From: Actinomycetota bacterium | GTDB lineage: Bacteria; Actinomycetota; Actinomycetes; S36-B12 | DNA: 52,311 nt | Direction of reading: 5' to 3' | Assembly: GCA_016717115.1 (NCBI GenBank) | Contig: JADKGE010000019.1 | Coordinates: 1 to 52,311 of the forward strand | Shown: positions 36,954-46,746 of the stretch, piece after piece | Layout of the letters: each line of letters opens with the position of its first letter | How positions within the stretch are numbered: the first letter of the stretch is position 1 | Translations under genes and position numbers: made by a program | The notes under the pieces: generated by a model | Told to the model about the DNA's origin: nothing | The model's input: the letters and a program-made list of their open reading frames with translations, nothing else | Database searches by the model: none

Positions 36954-37310
36954 TGAACTTCCCCCCGCCGCATCGAAGTGCCTCGGCGCATCATAGTTCG
37001 CGCGGGGCCGCATCGCGGGTAGAGAGGCTTGAAGGTCCCACTCGGCTCAACACCGGGTGGTGTCGCCTCATCTTGCGGTCCGGGCTTCTCGGCTCATACA
37101 GCCCGTGGACACGTCGATCGTTCATTCCGCAAGGGGACGCGGTGCCGGACCTACCCAGCACCCACATGCCCAACAGGGATTGAGCCAGCGCAACATGATG
37201 CGTTGTTGACGCACCGACCCAAAAGAAGCGGGCGAGCCCGCAGGACTCGGTTACCGGTCCCCCAACGGCGTCGCTCGCGAGTTGTCAGACCGGGATGACA
37301 CGCTGACTAT
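36954..37310. other. 357-base intergenic region
   Basis: This lies between the divergent secreted-protein gene and the 37311 gene and must hold both promoters. It contains no supportable open frame. I see no clear promoter pair. Confidence 0.5.
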
Positions 37311-37751
37311 GTGGAGACGGACTGGGATGACCTGCTGGACGACTTCGGGTGGGCTATCGCCGACCTTCAGCCGCGGGAGTTCCTCATCATCGACTACCTG
37401 ACGCCTGACATTGATCTCTGGCCATACGCCCAGGTGGCGCATGAGTCGAACGGCTTGTACTACTGCGAGGTTGCGTCGACGTATTCCCTGCCGGAGGAGT
37501 TCTGGCCGATTGACGAACTGCTGCTTGCTGCATCCGGCTGGGAGCCACCCTGGCAGAGCCAGGCGAACTGGAGTCAGATCGTCGACACGTCCGTCGAAGC
37601 CGTCCACCGGCTGGTCGATGCCCTACGGCGTGGACGCTCCTGCCCGGACCCGGCTCGCTTCATCGGCACGAGGGGCAAGTGGTCGCCGCCTCCAGACGGG
37701 CCGGAGCCCGAGCCATCGCTTCCTTGGGGTCCGTTCGACCTTGCTGCCTGA
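37311..37751 (+). CDS. TY-Chap-like protein, 146 aa
   Basis: GTG 37311 is the first start of the coding stretch; its ribosome binding site is weak. The protein shows the features I associate with TY-Chap (type III secretion chaperone-like) domains of actinobacteria: an N-terminal WDDLLDDFGWAIADL helix, then PYAQVAHESNGLYYCEVAS, a helix ending in AASGWEPPW and a second NWSQIV helix. A proline-rich tail follows. Such proteins are soluble and their function is unknown, possibly binding partner proteins. Orientation matches the next genes, but 196 bases separate it from the UDG-like gene. Confidence 0.55.
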   Translation: METDWDDLLDDFGWAIADLQPREFLIIDYLTPDIDLWPYAQVAHESNGLYYCEVASTYSLPEEFWPIDELLLAASGWEPPWQSQANWSQIVDTSVEAVHRLVDALRRGRSCPDPARFIGTRGKWSPPPDGPEPEPSLPWGPFDLAA

Positions 37752-37947
37752 TGCCGGCCAGGTCACGGAGCGCGGTGCATCCGACCCCCAGTGAGGCCAT
37801 GATGGGTCAGGCGATGCGAACGGGGGCACGGGTGATGGAACCAGACGGAGCGCGACCGACCGGGGGGCGGGTAGGTCCCGCACACGACGGCACTCAGGCG
37901 CGTGACCTGCGGTGCACTTCGATGCGCCGGCCGATGGGTGGACCACG

Positions 37948-38898
37948 ATGAGCCTGCCCGCACCGCCGCCGCGCCTGCCCGGCGTTGACGGCTCCTTCCC
38001 CTTCGGTCGTCCCAATGGGCCGCGTCCGGCACGGGAGCCTTCCGGCCGAGCACGCCAGCTCATCTTGGGGGTGTACCCGTCGGCCGTCCACGTGCGCTGG
38101 GTGCGCCCCGGATGGCTCGGCGCAGCTGGCCCAGGCGAGTGGGGCGTGTCCGCGATGGCCGTTGATGTCGAGCCATGCGTGTTCTGGCGAGGCGACGACG
38201 ACGCCACCTGCGTGAGCGCCCCGGCAGGCGTGCGGGCACGGGTCGATAGCTGGATCGCCGACGTCGGATTCCGCGTCGGCGACGAGCCGGGTCAGCACGG
38301 GCACGTGGCGGCCTCGCCGCTGAACGGGCCATCCGGGAAGGAACTCGACACCTACTTCGCTGGCCTCAGCATCCCACTCGAGGAGACTGTCCTCGCCGAC
38401 GTATACCCCGTATTCCTGGTCCACCGAACGGACACCCGAGGAGGCCCTCTTCCCGTCAAGGGACGCAAGCAGGGGGACGCCATCGACGCCGCTTACAGCC
38501 CGGTCGCCGAACGGCTCGCGCGCAGCGACGGGACGACGTTCCAGCCGGCCTCCCTCCCCACAAGGCGGGTCGGTCGATGGGACGTGCCCAACTTCGCATC
38601 CGAGCGCTTCGGTCCCTGGATCACATCACTCATCCTGGAGACGAGACCCGAACTGATCGTCACGCTCGGACAGGAGTCGTGGGACACCTTGACCCTGCTC
38701 CATGCCGAACCGCATCACCCCGCCCGCCGTGTCGCAGACCTGCGTCTAGACGGGTACGGAATCGTCGGTGACATTCGCCTGGACTCCCAGACCTTCCGCT
38801 GGCTGCCGATGCCTCACCCTGGACTGCTGATGAAGGCGAAACCATCACCCACTGGACGCTCGTGGACCGATGCTCACCAGGAGTGGGTGGAGCGATAG
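37948..38898 (+). CDS. UDG-superfamily-like protein upstream of McrBC, 316 aa
   Basis: ATG 37948 chosen over GTG 37912 because GGGTGG lies about eight bases upstream. Residues 37-46 (RQLILGVYPSA) match UDG motif 1 in the GxxPS form, and MPHPG at 288-292 matches motif 2, with His290 in the expected place. The C-terminal W-x(3)-H-x(2)-W is family-like. Between them PWITSLILETRPELIVTLGQ gives the usual strand-turn. This is a different branch from the 4206-4964 protein. It lies 63 bases before the McrB-like gene on the same strand, so it may be in the same unit and act on modified DNA. Glycosylase activity is inferred, not shown. Confidence 0.65.
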   Translation: MSLPAPPPRLPGVDGSFPFGRPNGPRPAREPSGRARQLILGVYPSAVHVRWVRPGWLGAAGPGEWGVSAMAVDVEPCVFWRGDDDATCVSAPAGVRARVDSWIADVGFRVGDEPGQHGHVAASPLNGPSGKELDTYFAGLSIPLEETVLADVYPVFLVHRTDTRGGPLPVKGRKQGDAIDAAYSPVAERLARSDGTTFQPASLPTRRVGRWDVPNFASERFGPWITSLILETRPELIVTLGQESWDTLTLLHAEPHHPARRVADLRLDGYGIVGDIRLDSQTFRWLPMPHPGLLMKAKPSPTGRSWTDAHQEWVER

Positions 38899-38961
38899 GT
38901 CACCTAGTCGAGCCGGCAGAAGGATGGGATAGGAACCGACGTGGTTCACAAGGAGGATCGG

Positions 38962-41340
38962 ATGTCTACGACCCGGATGCCCTACCCGTCGTCACAACCG
39001 GTGTACGAGGCGGCGGCGCTTTGGCGAGAGCGATGCCTCGTCGCCGACGGTTCCCTCTTCGGGGGGATGCAGAGCAGCACTCTTGCCAACGGTCAGTTGC
39101 TCGTCGAGCACTTCGTTCGGAATCCGGACCAGAGCGCAGATGACTTTCTGACGAAGCTCAAGGGGCAGATCGGGAACCTCGAGGCCGGTGTTGTCCAGCT
39201 CGCGGCCGAGCTGCTATTCGTGCACTTGCTCATCGCCGACGCTTCCACCATCACAGGCGCCAGGAAGCGCGAGATCGTCTCCCGAGTGCTCAAGTTCTCG
39301 ACCGGAACCGAGGACGTGCCCGACGTCCTTGGAAAGACGCTTGACGCCGGCCTGGTGTCACCAGGACAGGCGTTTCTCACAAACCGGTGGCGTCAGTACG
39401 GCTACCTCATAGAGGTGGTGACTGCCCTCAAGTCCTTGCCCGAGGCCGAGCGCGCAAGGGTTATGTCCGATCCGGTGGCCTACCTCGACGCCATCTCCGG
39501 AGTCTCGAGACAGGGCGCAATCATCCAGAGCTCCGCACTTGAACACCTCCTCTTCCCGGATACGTTCCCTTCCGTCGTCAGCCGAGAGCATCGATCGCAC
39601 ATGCTGCGGGTTTGGCCAGATCTGGCCGGTAGTCCAGACGACCCTGAGCCGCTCCGCATGAGCCGGCTCGCCACGTCTCTTCCAGCGAATGTGACGTGGA
39701 GGGACAGGCACTTCAGCAGTCTCTACGGCGCCCCCTTCGTCTGGCAGTGGAGCGAGCCGACGCCCATCTGGCTCAATGCGGCCGCTTGGGGTCACTACGT
39801 CCAGACCGCCTTCGACCTCGAGGAAGGTGAACGCGACTACAAGCTTGACATCGCCGAGCGCATAGCAGCGGCAAGGGAATCCGTGGCAACCCCAGACGGG
39901 GATTGGCTCCCGCCACTGAAGCGGGCTCTCACCACCAAGCCCTTCAACCTCGCCTCCTGGCAGGTAGTGGACTCCTTCCTCACCTGGGCGGAGGGACACC
40001 CTGAGGACGCGCGCACCGCCCTCACCGCGCTATGGGCCGATCCCGGAGCGTGGTCGATCGACGACTTCTCGAGCCGGGTGCCCGACGAAGTCCTCACCGG
40101 GTCAGGCGCCAAAGTGAGTCTCGCCGCGGCTCTGCTCGGTGCCGTCGATCCCACGAACTTGCCCCCCTGGCGGGCCGAAGCCATGGACACCGCCTATCGC
40201 GTCTTCGGCTTCTGGAAGCCACAACCGACCGCGACCCCGGGGGAGCGATACGCCGTCTACCTGGAGTTCCTCGACCGTGTCATCGACATCGTCGGCCGCA
40301 CTGGCCAACCGCTCCGCGACCGCCTCGATGCCCAGAGCCTGCTGTGGGTGCTGATCAAGTGGCCCGTCGACCAGTGGCCCGAAGGTGCGCGAGATGCCGT
40401 CGAATCGTGGCGCGCGGTCAAGGGAACGCCTCCGCCCGAGAAGGGTCCGCGCCCGCCACGTCCGCCGAAACCCGAGCCGCCGTCGGACCTTCATGAACTG
40501 GCGGAGTCGCTCTACCTTGATGACGGTTTCCTCTCCGACGCCGTCGACCTGCTGCGGGACAAGGGGCAGGTGATCTTCACGGGGCCGCCCGGTACCGGCA
40601 AGACCTACGTGGCCCGCGAACTGGGCGCCTGGCTCGCCGAGTCGTCTGACCGCGTCCAATTGGTGCAGTTCCATCCCTCATACGCATACGAGGACTTCGT
40701 GGAGGGGCTACGCCCCAACGTCGATGGATCGGGCTACCGCATCGTCGACGGACCACTGAAGTCGATCGCATCGCGAGCAGCGGCCGACCCCGACCACGAC
40801 TACGTCCTGATCATCGACGAGATCAACCGTGGCAACGTCGCACGCGTGTTCGGGGAGCTGTACTTCCTGCTGGAGTACCGCAACGCGCCCGCGACCCTGC
40901 TGTACTCCGGGCACGAGCAGTTCCGCCTGCCCCGCAACCTGTACTTCATCGCCACGATGAACAGCGCAGACCGGTCCATAGCCCTGCTCGATTCCGCACT
41001 CCGACGTCGCTTCTACTTCGTTCCGTTCCTCGCCGACCAGCTTCCCGTGGCCGACGTCCTCCCGCGCTACCTGTCCCATCTCCACCCCGAGATGCACTGG
41101 GTGGCCGACCTTGTCGCCCATGCCAACGCCAAGCTCGACGATCCGGCCCTGGCGATCGGTCCCAGCCACTTCATGCGGCCGGTGCTGGACCAGGCCTGGC
41201 TCGAGCGCATCTGGGCTCATGCCGTCATGCCCACGATCGCGGACTACTACTACGGGCAACCGGACCGCATCGCCGGCTTCGAGCTGGACCGCCTCATGCA
41301 GGAGGTGAACGCCGCGAGTGAAGACGATCCTGCTCCGTGA
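38962..41340 (+). CDS. mcrB: McrB-like AAA+ GTPase
   Basis: 792 residues; AAGGAGG seven bases upstream picks ATG 38962 over the upstream GTG at 38941. The first 500 residues are a large non-McrB N-terminal region of helical character, probably the DNA or substrate-sensing part. After a proline-rich linker (PPRPPKPEPP) comes the AAA+ domain: Walker A GPPGTGKT at 541-548, VLIIDEINRGN and the McrB signature MNSADRS from Met666. Modification-dependent restriction of the McrBC type cuts DNA carrying modified cytosine. The N-terminus decides the target and is unlike E. coli McrB, so the target may differ. It overlaps mcrC by 23 bases. Confidence 0.85.
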   Translation: MSTTRMPYPSSQPVYEAAALWRERCLVADGSLFGGMQSSTLANGQLLVEHFVRNPDQSADDFLTKLKGQIGNLEAGVVQLAAELLFVHLLIADASTITGARKREIVSRVLKFSTGTEDVPDVLGKTLDAGLVSPGQAFLTNRWRQYGYLIEVVTALKSLPEAERARVMSDPVAYLDAISGVSRQGAIIQSSALEHLLFPDTFPSVVSREHRSHMLRVWPDLAGSPDDPEPLRMSRLATSLPANVTWRDRHFSSLYGAPFVWQWSEPTPIWLNAAAWGHYVQTAFDLEEGERDYKLDIAERIAAARESVATPDGDWLPPLKRALTTKPFNLASWQVVDSFLTWAEGHPEDARTALTALWADPGAWSIDDFSSRVPDEVLTGSGAKVSLAAALLGAVDPTNLPPWRAEAMDTAYRVFGFWKPQPTATPGERYAVYLEFLDRVIDIVGRTGQPLRDRLDAQSLLWVLIKWPVDQWPEGARDAVESWRAVKGTPPPEKGPRPPRPPKPEPPSDLHELAESLYLDDGFLSDAVDLLRDKGQVIFTGPPGTGKTYVARELGAWLAESSDRVQLVQFHPSYAYEDFVEGLRPNVDGSGYRIVDGPLKSIASRAAADPDHDYVLIIDEINRGNVARVFGELYFLLEYRNAPATLLYSGHEQFRLPRNLYFIATMNSADRSIALLDSALRRRFYFVPFLADQLPVADVLPRYLSHLHPEMHWVADLVAHANAKLDDPALAIGPSHFMRPVLDQAWLERIWAHAVMPTIADYYYGQPDRIAGFELDRLMQEVNAASEDDPAP

Positions 41341-42509
41341 GTATGAGCGCCGGGACACCGTGCAGCTGGAACCAGCGGTCTGCGAAGTGCTCCGGACGGT
41401 GTTCAAGGCCACGGTCCAGCCGTCCCTGACCACCCCGGGCGCGGTCGACATCGCACTCGCCGACGTTGTCGGCACCGCGGCCGCCGGCGACAGCATGATC
41501 ATCGTGCAGCCGAAGATCGCCATCTCGCAGGTGCTCTTCATGCTGGCCTACACGGCTGATCCGAGCACCTGGCGGGCCGACGACGTGGACCTGGGCACGT
41601 ACGACGACGTCAACGCCGGCCTCGCCAGCCTGTTCGCTCAGGTGAGTGAGCGTGCGCTTCGGCGCGGCGTGCTGCACGGGTATCACGAGGTCGCCGACGA
41701 CTCGTTCACCGTTCGCGGTCGCATCGACCTCGCGCAGCAGTTGCGGTCGCGGCCAGGACTCGACACTCCCTTGGCGGTTCGGTACGCCGAGTACGACGCC
41801 GACATCCTGGAGAACCGCCTGCTCCTGGCCGCCGGGCTCGTCCTTCACGCACTGCGCACCCGCGACGCCGACGCCACCCGACGGCTGCGCCGCGTCATCG
41901 CGGGCCTGGCCGCGGAGACGACCTTCACCCGGTTCCACCCCGCGGCGGTCCCGACCGTGACGTGGACGCGTTTGAACATCCACTACCGGTCAGCCGTCGA
42001 GCTCGCCCGGCTGATCCTCGCCCAGGCCAGCCCCCACCTCAGTGCGGGAACGCGGGCCCGCCATCGGGCTAACACTGAGCCTCGCGAGCGTGTTCGAGCG
42101 TTTCGTCCGGACCGCGCTTGCCGAGGCCCTACACGCCTCGGACGCGGCCTTCCCGGACGGGACGCACTGCCCGCCCCTCAGCCTCGACGAGGCCGGGCGC
42201 ATCCGACTCGAGCCGGATCTCAGCTGGTGGCACGCTGGCCAATGCCGCTTCGTCGGAGACGTCAAGTACAAGCGAGACGCTGGCGGAGGTCTCAACCCTG
42301 ACCTGTACCAGCTGCACGCCTACGCCACGGCGACGAGGATCGCCCACGCAACGCTGGTGTATGCGGACGGGCCGCCCGTGCCGCGACGGCACAGCATCCC
42401 CCCGCTGGGCATCGAACTCACGATCGAGCACCTCGACCTGACTCGTCCACCGAGGGAGATCCTCGGACAGGTGGCCGTGCTCGCTGATCAGATTGCGGCC
42501 GAAGGCTAG
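41318..42509 (+). pseudogene. mcrC: McrC-like nuclease subunit, frameshifted
   Basis: Starts at GTG 41318 inside mcrB. Two frames make one ~396-residue protein. The 5' frame (MKTILLREYERRD, ADILENRLLLAAGLVLHAL, ELARLILAQASPHLSAG) and the 3' frame (LTLSLASVFERFVRTAL onward) are both McrC-like; they meet at about 42045-42060 in a GC-rich GCGGGAACGCGGGCCC run. The nuclease core is in the 3' frame: EPDLSWW...DVKYKR, a D-x(n)-DxK motif. If the shift is real, the first frame runs on without the nuclease motif and restriction is probably lost. A sequencing indel is an equal possibility. Confidence 0.8.
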
Positions 42510-42610
42510 CGTGCAGGTCCACACTGCCTCGGACTGGACGTGCGCTGGAACGACCGCGTCATGGAACTCGTCGTAGCCGCAGTACTTGAGTCGATCCCGG
42601 GAGAGCTGTG

Positions 42611-42805
42611 ATGTCGCTCGAATGTGCCGCTTGCGGATTCACGATCCGCGCTGTTCGCCCAGGCGAGGACCTCGACATGGTTCATGAGTGTCCCGAATGC
42701 GGAGCGGCGGCCCTTCGCCCAAGGCGCGAATCCGCCCCAAGACCGGTCGACATGTTCGCGTCGCCCCCGTGGCACCTGGGGGAGCCAACCTGCCGCGGCG
42801 AGTAG
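42611..42805 (+). CDS. small zinc-ribbon protein, 64 aa
   Basis: Starts at ATG 42611 with GGGAGAG upstream. Two Cys pairs (CAAC and CPEC) spaced for one zinc ribbon lie in the first 35 residues, followed by a proline-rich tail. It lies between mcrC and the OLD gene on the same strand, spaced about 100 bases after mcrC. Function is unknown; likely nucleic-acid or protein binding. Confidence 0.6.
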   Translation: MSLECAACGFTIRAVRPGEDLDMVHECPECGAAALRPRRESAPRPVDMFASPPWHLGEPTCRGE

Positions 42806-43006
42806 TGAATGAGAAACCGGATTGGGCGGTTGCACGCGACTGAATACTCTCGCATCGTGATGGCCTCGTGACTGGTGACGCCTCACCATCCGATGACGAC
42901 GTGCGCAACCCCCCGGGCGCCGTCCTGAGTAGGCCTGCCGGCGAGTGATCGGAGGGGCGCGGTGGGCTCTTCGTCTTGTACGGTGGCTTCGAGAAGGAGG
43001 GTAGCC

Positions 43007-45255
43007 GTGCCAGAGGGCGACGCGTTCCGCATCCTCGGATTGCGTGCGTCGGGCGGACCCTGTATCGCGTGGCCCTGCCCTTGCAGCCTGGGCTCACCGT
43101 GCTGTACGGCCTCAACGGGGCGGGCAAGTCCTGGATTCTCGACTGCCTCTACTCCTGCCTCGTGGGCCGGCGGGTCCGTCTGGACGGCAGTGCGATGAGT
43201 CCCTTCGCCGACTCGGTTCTCCTCCTGGAAGCGGATTTCGACAGAGTGAAGAATCTCGACGCATTCCTAGGCACCGAAAAGGATGACAGGTTCTGGGGCA
43301 TCGGCCATTCCGAGTCTGTCGAGGAGTTCAAGGCGGTGCTCCTGCAAGGCCGGCAGTGGGCCTACGCTCCCGGCTGGCGGCAAGAGCGGACATGGCTCGC
43401 ATACCTGGCGCTGAGCCCTGATGCAAGCCCACTCACCCGGGGCGTCTTCGATGCTGATCAGGAGCTCAAGCTCGGCGTTCGAGCCTTCCTGACGGGCGAC
43501 CATCGACAGGCGCACGAGCATCTGGACAGAACGGGACTGCGAGACGTCCTTGACTGGGATGAGGCCGCGGGGGTGCTCGCCATCGCCGACGCGCCGGTCG
43601 ACCTCAACCATGGTGTCGAACTCATTCGGGCTTCGGAGGACGGCCAGGTCTTCGCCTCGTTTCCCAACCAGCAGAGGGTCGATGGCTTAGATAACGCCGC
43701 TTACGACATCCCCGATGGGCTGCCGATACCCATCCAGTCATCTGAACTGGAGGTGGAGGCCTGGAAGTACGGGTCTCAGTTCGACGTGCTCATCGAGGAC
43801 GGCGAGGCGTCTGAGGCGACGGCACTCCGTGCTGTGGGAGCCGGCGACTATGCACGACTGCTGGGGGACGATGGCTGGTGCAACTACTCCCCGGACAACG
43901 TGCATCTCGAGGACCTCGAAGGGCTGAATCAGCTCGAACAGGTCCCGCTTCTCAGGGCGTTCCTTCACACGAGACTCGTGTTGGGCATGTGGTCCAAGCG
44001 AGTTGAAGCCGTGGCCAACGACATCCTTCGGCGACTGCTCCTCGATCCTCCCGCACTGAGGGTGACCGTTTCAAACGATGTGAAGAGTGTGCTCCGCGGC
44101 GACACACTCGGCCTGCTCACGGCATCTGGTCTCCGGCTGGAGGAACTGAGCCGGGCCGAGAGGAGATGGTCCATTCTCGCCGTGAAGCTCGCCATCAAGG
44201 CAACCACTCGAAACTGGTCGGGCGAGGTTCCCTCAGTGGCGTCGAGTGACGTTCTCAGATTCGAGAAGCCGACCTTTATCATCATTGATGAGCCGGAGGC
44301 CGCGCTGCATCGAGCCGCCGAGTCCCACATGGCCGAGGGACTCAAGTGGCTCGCGCAACGTGAAGGCGCCTACGTCGTCGTCGCCACGCACAGCCCTGAA
44401 CTCCTTGACTCGATGGGCTCGGCCGTCTACCGGGTCCATCCAACCGACCACGAGATCTTCAACGGCTCGACCCTGGAAATAGTGAGCCGATCGCAGGTGA
44501 CCGAGCTGACCGACGTCGATCGCCGGCAGATGCATGATCTCGGTCTCCAGCCAAGCGACCTGCTGCGGCGCAGCCGCGCCTTCCTCCTGGTCGAGGGGCT
44601 GCATGACGAGATCGTCCTCAGGCACTTCGTCGGCGATGATCTGGATCGGCTCCGCGTCGTCATCCTGCCGCTGCGAGGGGCAGCTCAGCTTCCGTCCACC
44701 TTGGACAGTCGGTTCCTGTTCGAGTTCACCGACGCCGTACTCGTACCACTGCTGGACAACATCTCGGCAGCAGTCGTCACGAGCGCGTGGAACGAGGCCG
44801 TGACGATTGCCTCCATGAAAGGGTCCGACGCTGCGGGAGCTCGCATCCGAAAGGCCCTCCCAACCAAACGAGATCCCGTAACAAGGAAGCAAGCGCCGGA
44901 GAACAAGTTCCTCGGCGAGTTCCTCAGTCGGGCCATCGAGTTGGGCGTCCAGTCGCGGGTCGCACCGTTCTCCCTCTCGGCCGCAGACATCGTGCACTAC
45001 CTCCCCGTCGAGGCATTCGTCGACAAGCCCGGAGTCACCTGGGAGTCGCTGTGGCAGGCACACCGTGAGGCGCTCGACTCCGGAAGGACCCAGCACAGAT
45101 CGGCCAAGGACTGGATCGCGGCGACCTATCGGACCAGCTTCTACCGAGAGCGGATCGCGGAAGCGGCACGCGCAGTCTCCGGTAGACCGACGGAGTTCCA
45201 GGACCTCGTCGTCTACATCGATCTCGCGGTCAACAAGTCCCTGCTGATGGAGTAG
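43007..45255 (+). pseudogene. OLD-family ATP-dependent nuclease (ABC ATPase + TOPRIM), frameshifted near the N-terminus
   Basis: GAAGGAGG precedes GTG 43007, which starts MPEGDAFRILGLRASG; the next frame continues RTLYRVALPLQPGLTVLYG with Walker A GLNGAGKS. The two meet at about 43055, where one missing base would restore them. The rest is open for 730 codons: Walker B FIIIDEPEAALHR, a switch VVATHSPE, and the TOPRIM domain with LLVEGLHDEIVL and later VPLLDN. This is the OLD (overcoming lysogenization defect) architecture. It could be a single-gene system, as in phage P2 old, or the A part of a two-gene Gabija pair; no GajB-type helicase follows. An internal GTG near 43070 might allow a shortened product. 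Confidence 0.8.
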
Positions 45256-45277
45256 CCGGTTGCGAGCTCGCGGCCGG

Positions 45278-45424
45278 CTAGTCGTCCCCATCAACGATGC
45301 CGCTCCCGGGCGGCAGGGGAACCACAAGTTCCCCGCAGTCCCGGCACTGGACACGATCAACATCGACCTCGTCCCATACGCGACCCGCGTGACCGCAGAA
45401 CTCACACACGTACTCCACCGGCAT
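45278..45424 (-). CDS. small zinc-ribbon protein, 48 aa
   Basis: On the minus strand ATG 45424 has GGGAGG eight bases upstream. The translation begins MPVEYVCEFCGHAGRVW, with a second pair CRDCGE, giving a complete Cys4 zinc ribbon in 48 residues. It ends just after an acidic GDD tail. It is convergent with the OLD gene, 22 bases apart. It is too short for simple gene calls but the binding site and cysteine spacing make it credible. Confidence 0.6.
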   Translation of the reverse strand: MPVEYVCEFCGHAGRVWDEVDVDRVQCRDCGELVVPLPPGSGIVDGDD

Positions 45425-45742
45425 GGCGTCCTCCCGGAAGCTCGTCCATCTCTCTTCGGCACAGCATGACGCCGCGGGCTGACGGTCAGGGCCGAACGTC
45501 TGACGACGTTACCTGCCGGATTTTGCCCAGTGGACTCCCTCCAGCGCCATGTGGAGCAAGATCCCCATGGGGCGCTGCCAGCAGATTGCGCTCCGTCGGT
45601 CGAGGTCACGTCGGTTGGCGCGTCGTGGCCAGGCGGCTTGAGTCGCTCATGGCGCCCCCTTGTAGGGACGATGATGGCGCGGGCGCGACACGCAGAGGCG
45701 ACGGTGAGTACCGTTTCGATCACCTTGATGGGGGGATCAGCC
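45425..45742. other. 318-base region without a gene
   Basis: Between the minus-strand zinc-ribbon gene and GTG 45743. The plus-strand frame reaching back to 45530 gives a low-complexity peptide in this part, so I exclude it. No promoter stands out. Confidence 0.45.
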
Positions 45743-46651
45743 GTGAGTGGAGATGCGTTGAGGTTCGAGGGTGCCCGGCCTCCATGGGAGCCGCTGGCTG
45801 CCCGGCGACGGCGGATTCGCCGGACCGGACGGCCGGCCTGGACCAAGAATCTGCACCACGCACTGCAGGACGAGGAGTGGGACGAGCACGAAGCGCTCGG
45901 GACGGCGTGGGGCGAGCAGGTGGAGTGGGGATGGGCCGTGCCGTGGTTGTGGGCTCAGCTGCGCGATCCGCGAACCACGCTCCGGGCTCCCGCCACACCG
46001 GTCGCTGGGACGCAGGCCATGGAGGCCGGGGCCTACTGGGTGCCAGCGCTTCATCTCATGCGGTACGCCCTTGGCTGGTCGCGCCTCGACCAAGGACTCG
46101 CGGCGTGGCTCATGGCCGGAAGGCCGAGGACCAGTCCCTCGTTGCGGCTGCTGGACGACGTGTGGGCTCGAGATGGCCAACTGGAGTGGCTCGTGGCATG
46201 GCTTGGACGTGCCAGCCTTGGCCAAGTCGGTTCCGCCGAGGGCCTCGACGGCCTAGTCGTACCAAGGCTTTCCGCGACCTCTGTGGACTGGAGGACCCTC
46301 GAGGGCTGGCTAGATGCCGTCGAACGTGCCGCGGCAACAACGGGAATCTCCAACCCGATCAGCGGTGGCGGGAATCCCCTGCACCTGTCGGGGCATTGCT
46401 ACGGTCCCTTGGCCGATCTGCGGCCAGGCGTCGTCCGGTATTGCGATGGCTCCCTACCGATGGTGGTCGTCGATGGTGGAGTGGGCTGGTACTCCGCCCT
46501 TGCCCAGGCGCCAGTTCCCTCAGGGCCGGGGGAGATGGTCGACGTGGTGAGCCTGTCCCTCGGCTGGATCGGAACGTTCACGCGATCCCCCGAGACGGGA
46601 CGCTGGTATCGGGCCGACACAGACCCGTTCTGGCACATGGCCGGGAACTGA
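45743..46651 (+). CDS. hypothetical Trp-rich protein, 302 aa
   Basis: GTG 45743 has GGGGGGATC upstream; the longer frame from 45530 is low complexity. The protein is rich in Trp and helical in its first 200 residues (EEWDEHEALGTAWGEQVEWGW; GAYWVPALHLMRYALGW), with a beta-type C-terminus (LPMVVVDGGVGWYSAL). I recognise no family. It lies alone between two zinc-ribbon genes and its role is unknown. Confidence 0.6.
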   Translation: MSGDALRFEGARPPWEPLAARRRRIRRTGRPAWTKNLHHALQDEEWDEHEALGTAWGEQVEWGWAVPWLWAQLRDPRTTLRAPATPVAGTQAMEAGAYWVPALHLMRYALGWSRLDQGLAAWLMAGRPRTSPSLRLLDDVWARDGQLEWLVAWLGRASLGQVGSAEGLDGLVVPRLSATSVDWRTLEGWLDAVERAAATTGISNPISGGGNPLHLSGHCYGPLADLRPGVVRYCDGSLPMVVVDGGVGWYSALAQAPVPSGPGEMVDVVSLSLGWIGTFTRSPETGRWYRADTDPFWHMAGN

Positions 46652-46746
46652 GCGAGCCTCGGGCGTTGACCTCGCGGCCCACCAACCGAAGGCCGTGATC
46701 GGACCGCGACACCGCTCCTGGCGGTGGCGAATGAAGGAAGGCGTGC

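Noticed and set aside
42030..42070. Programmed frameshifting in mcrC
   Set aside because: No slippery heptamer or downstream stimulatory structure stands out; mutation or base-call error is simpler.
43007..45255. Gabija system (GajA-like OLD gene)
   Set aside because: No UvrD-like GajB helicase gene follows; the next plus-strand gene is an unrelated Trp-rich protein.
44233..45846. 537-aa minus-strand open frame opposite the OLD gene
   Set aside because: Antisense shadow of the ATPase/TOPRIM gene; no ribosome binding site and low-complexity composition.
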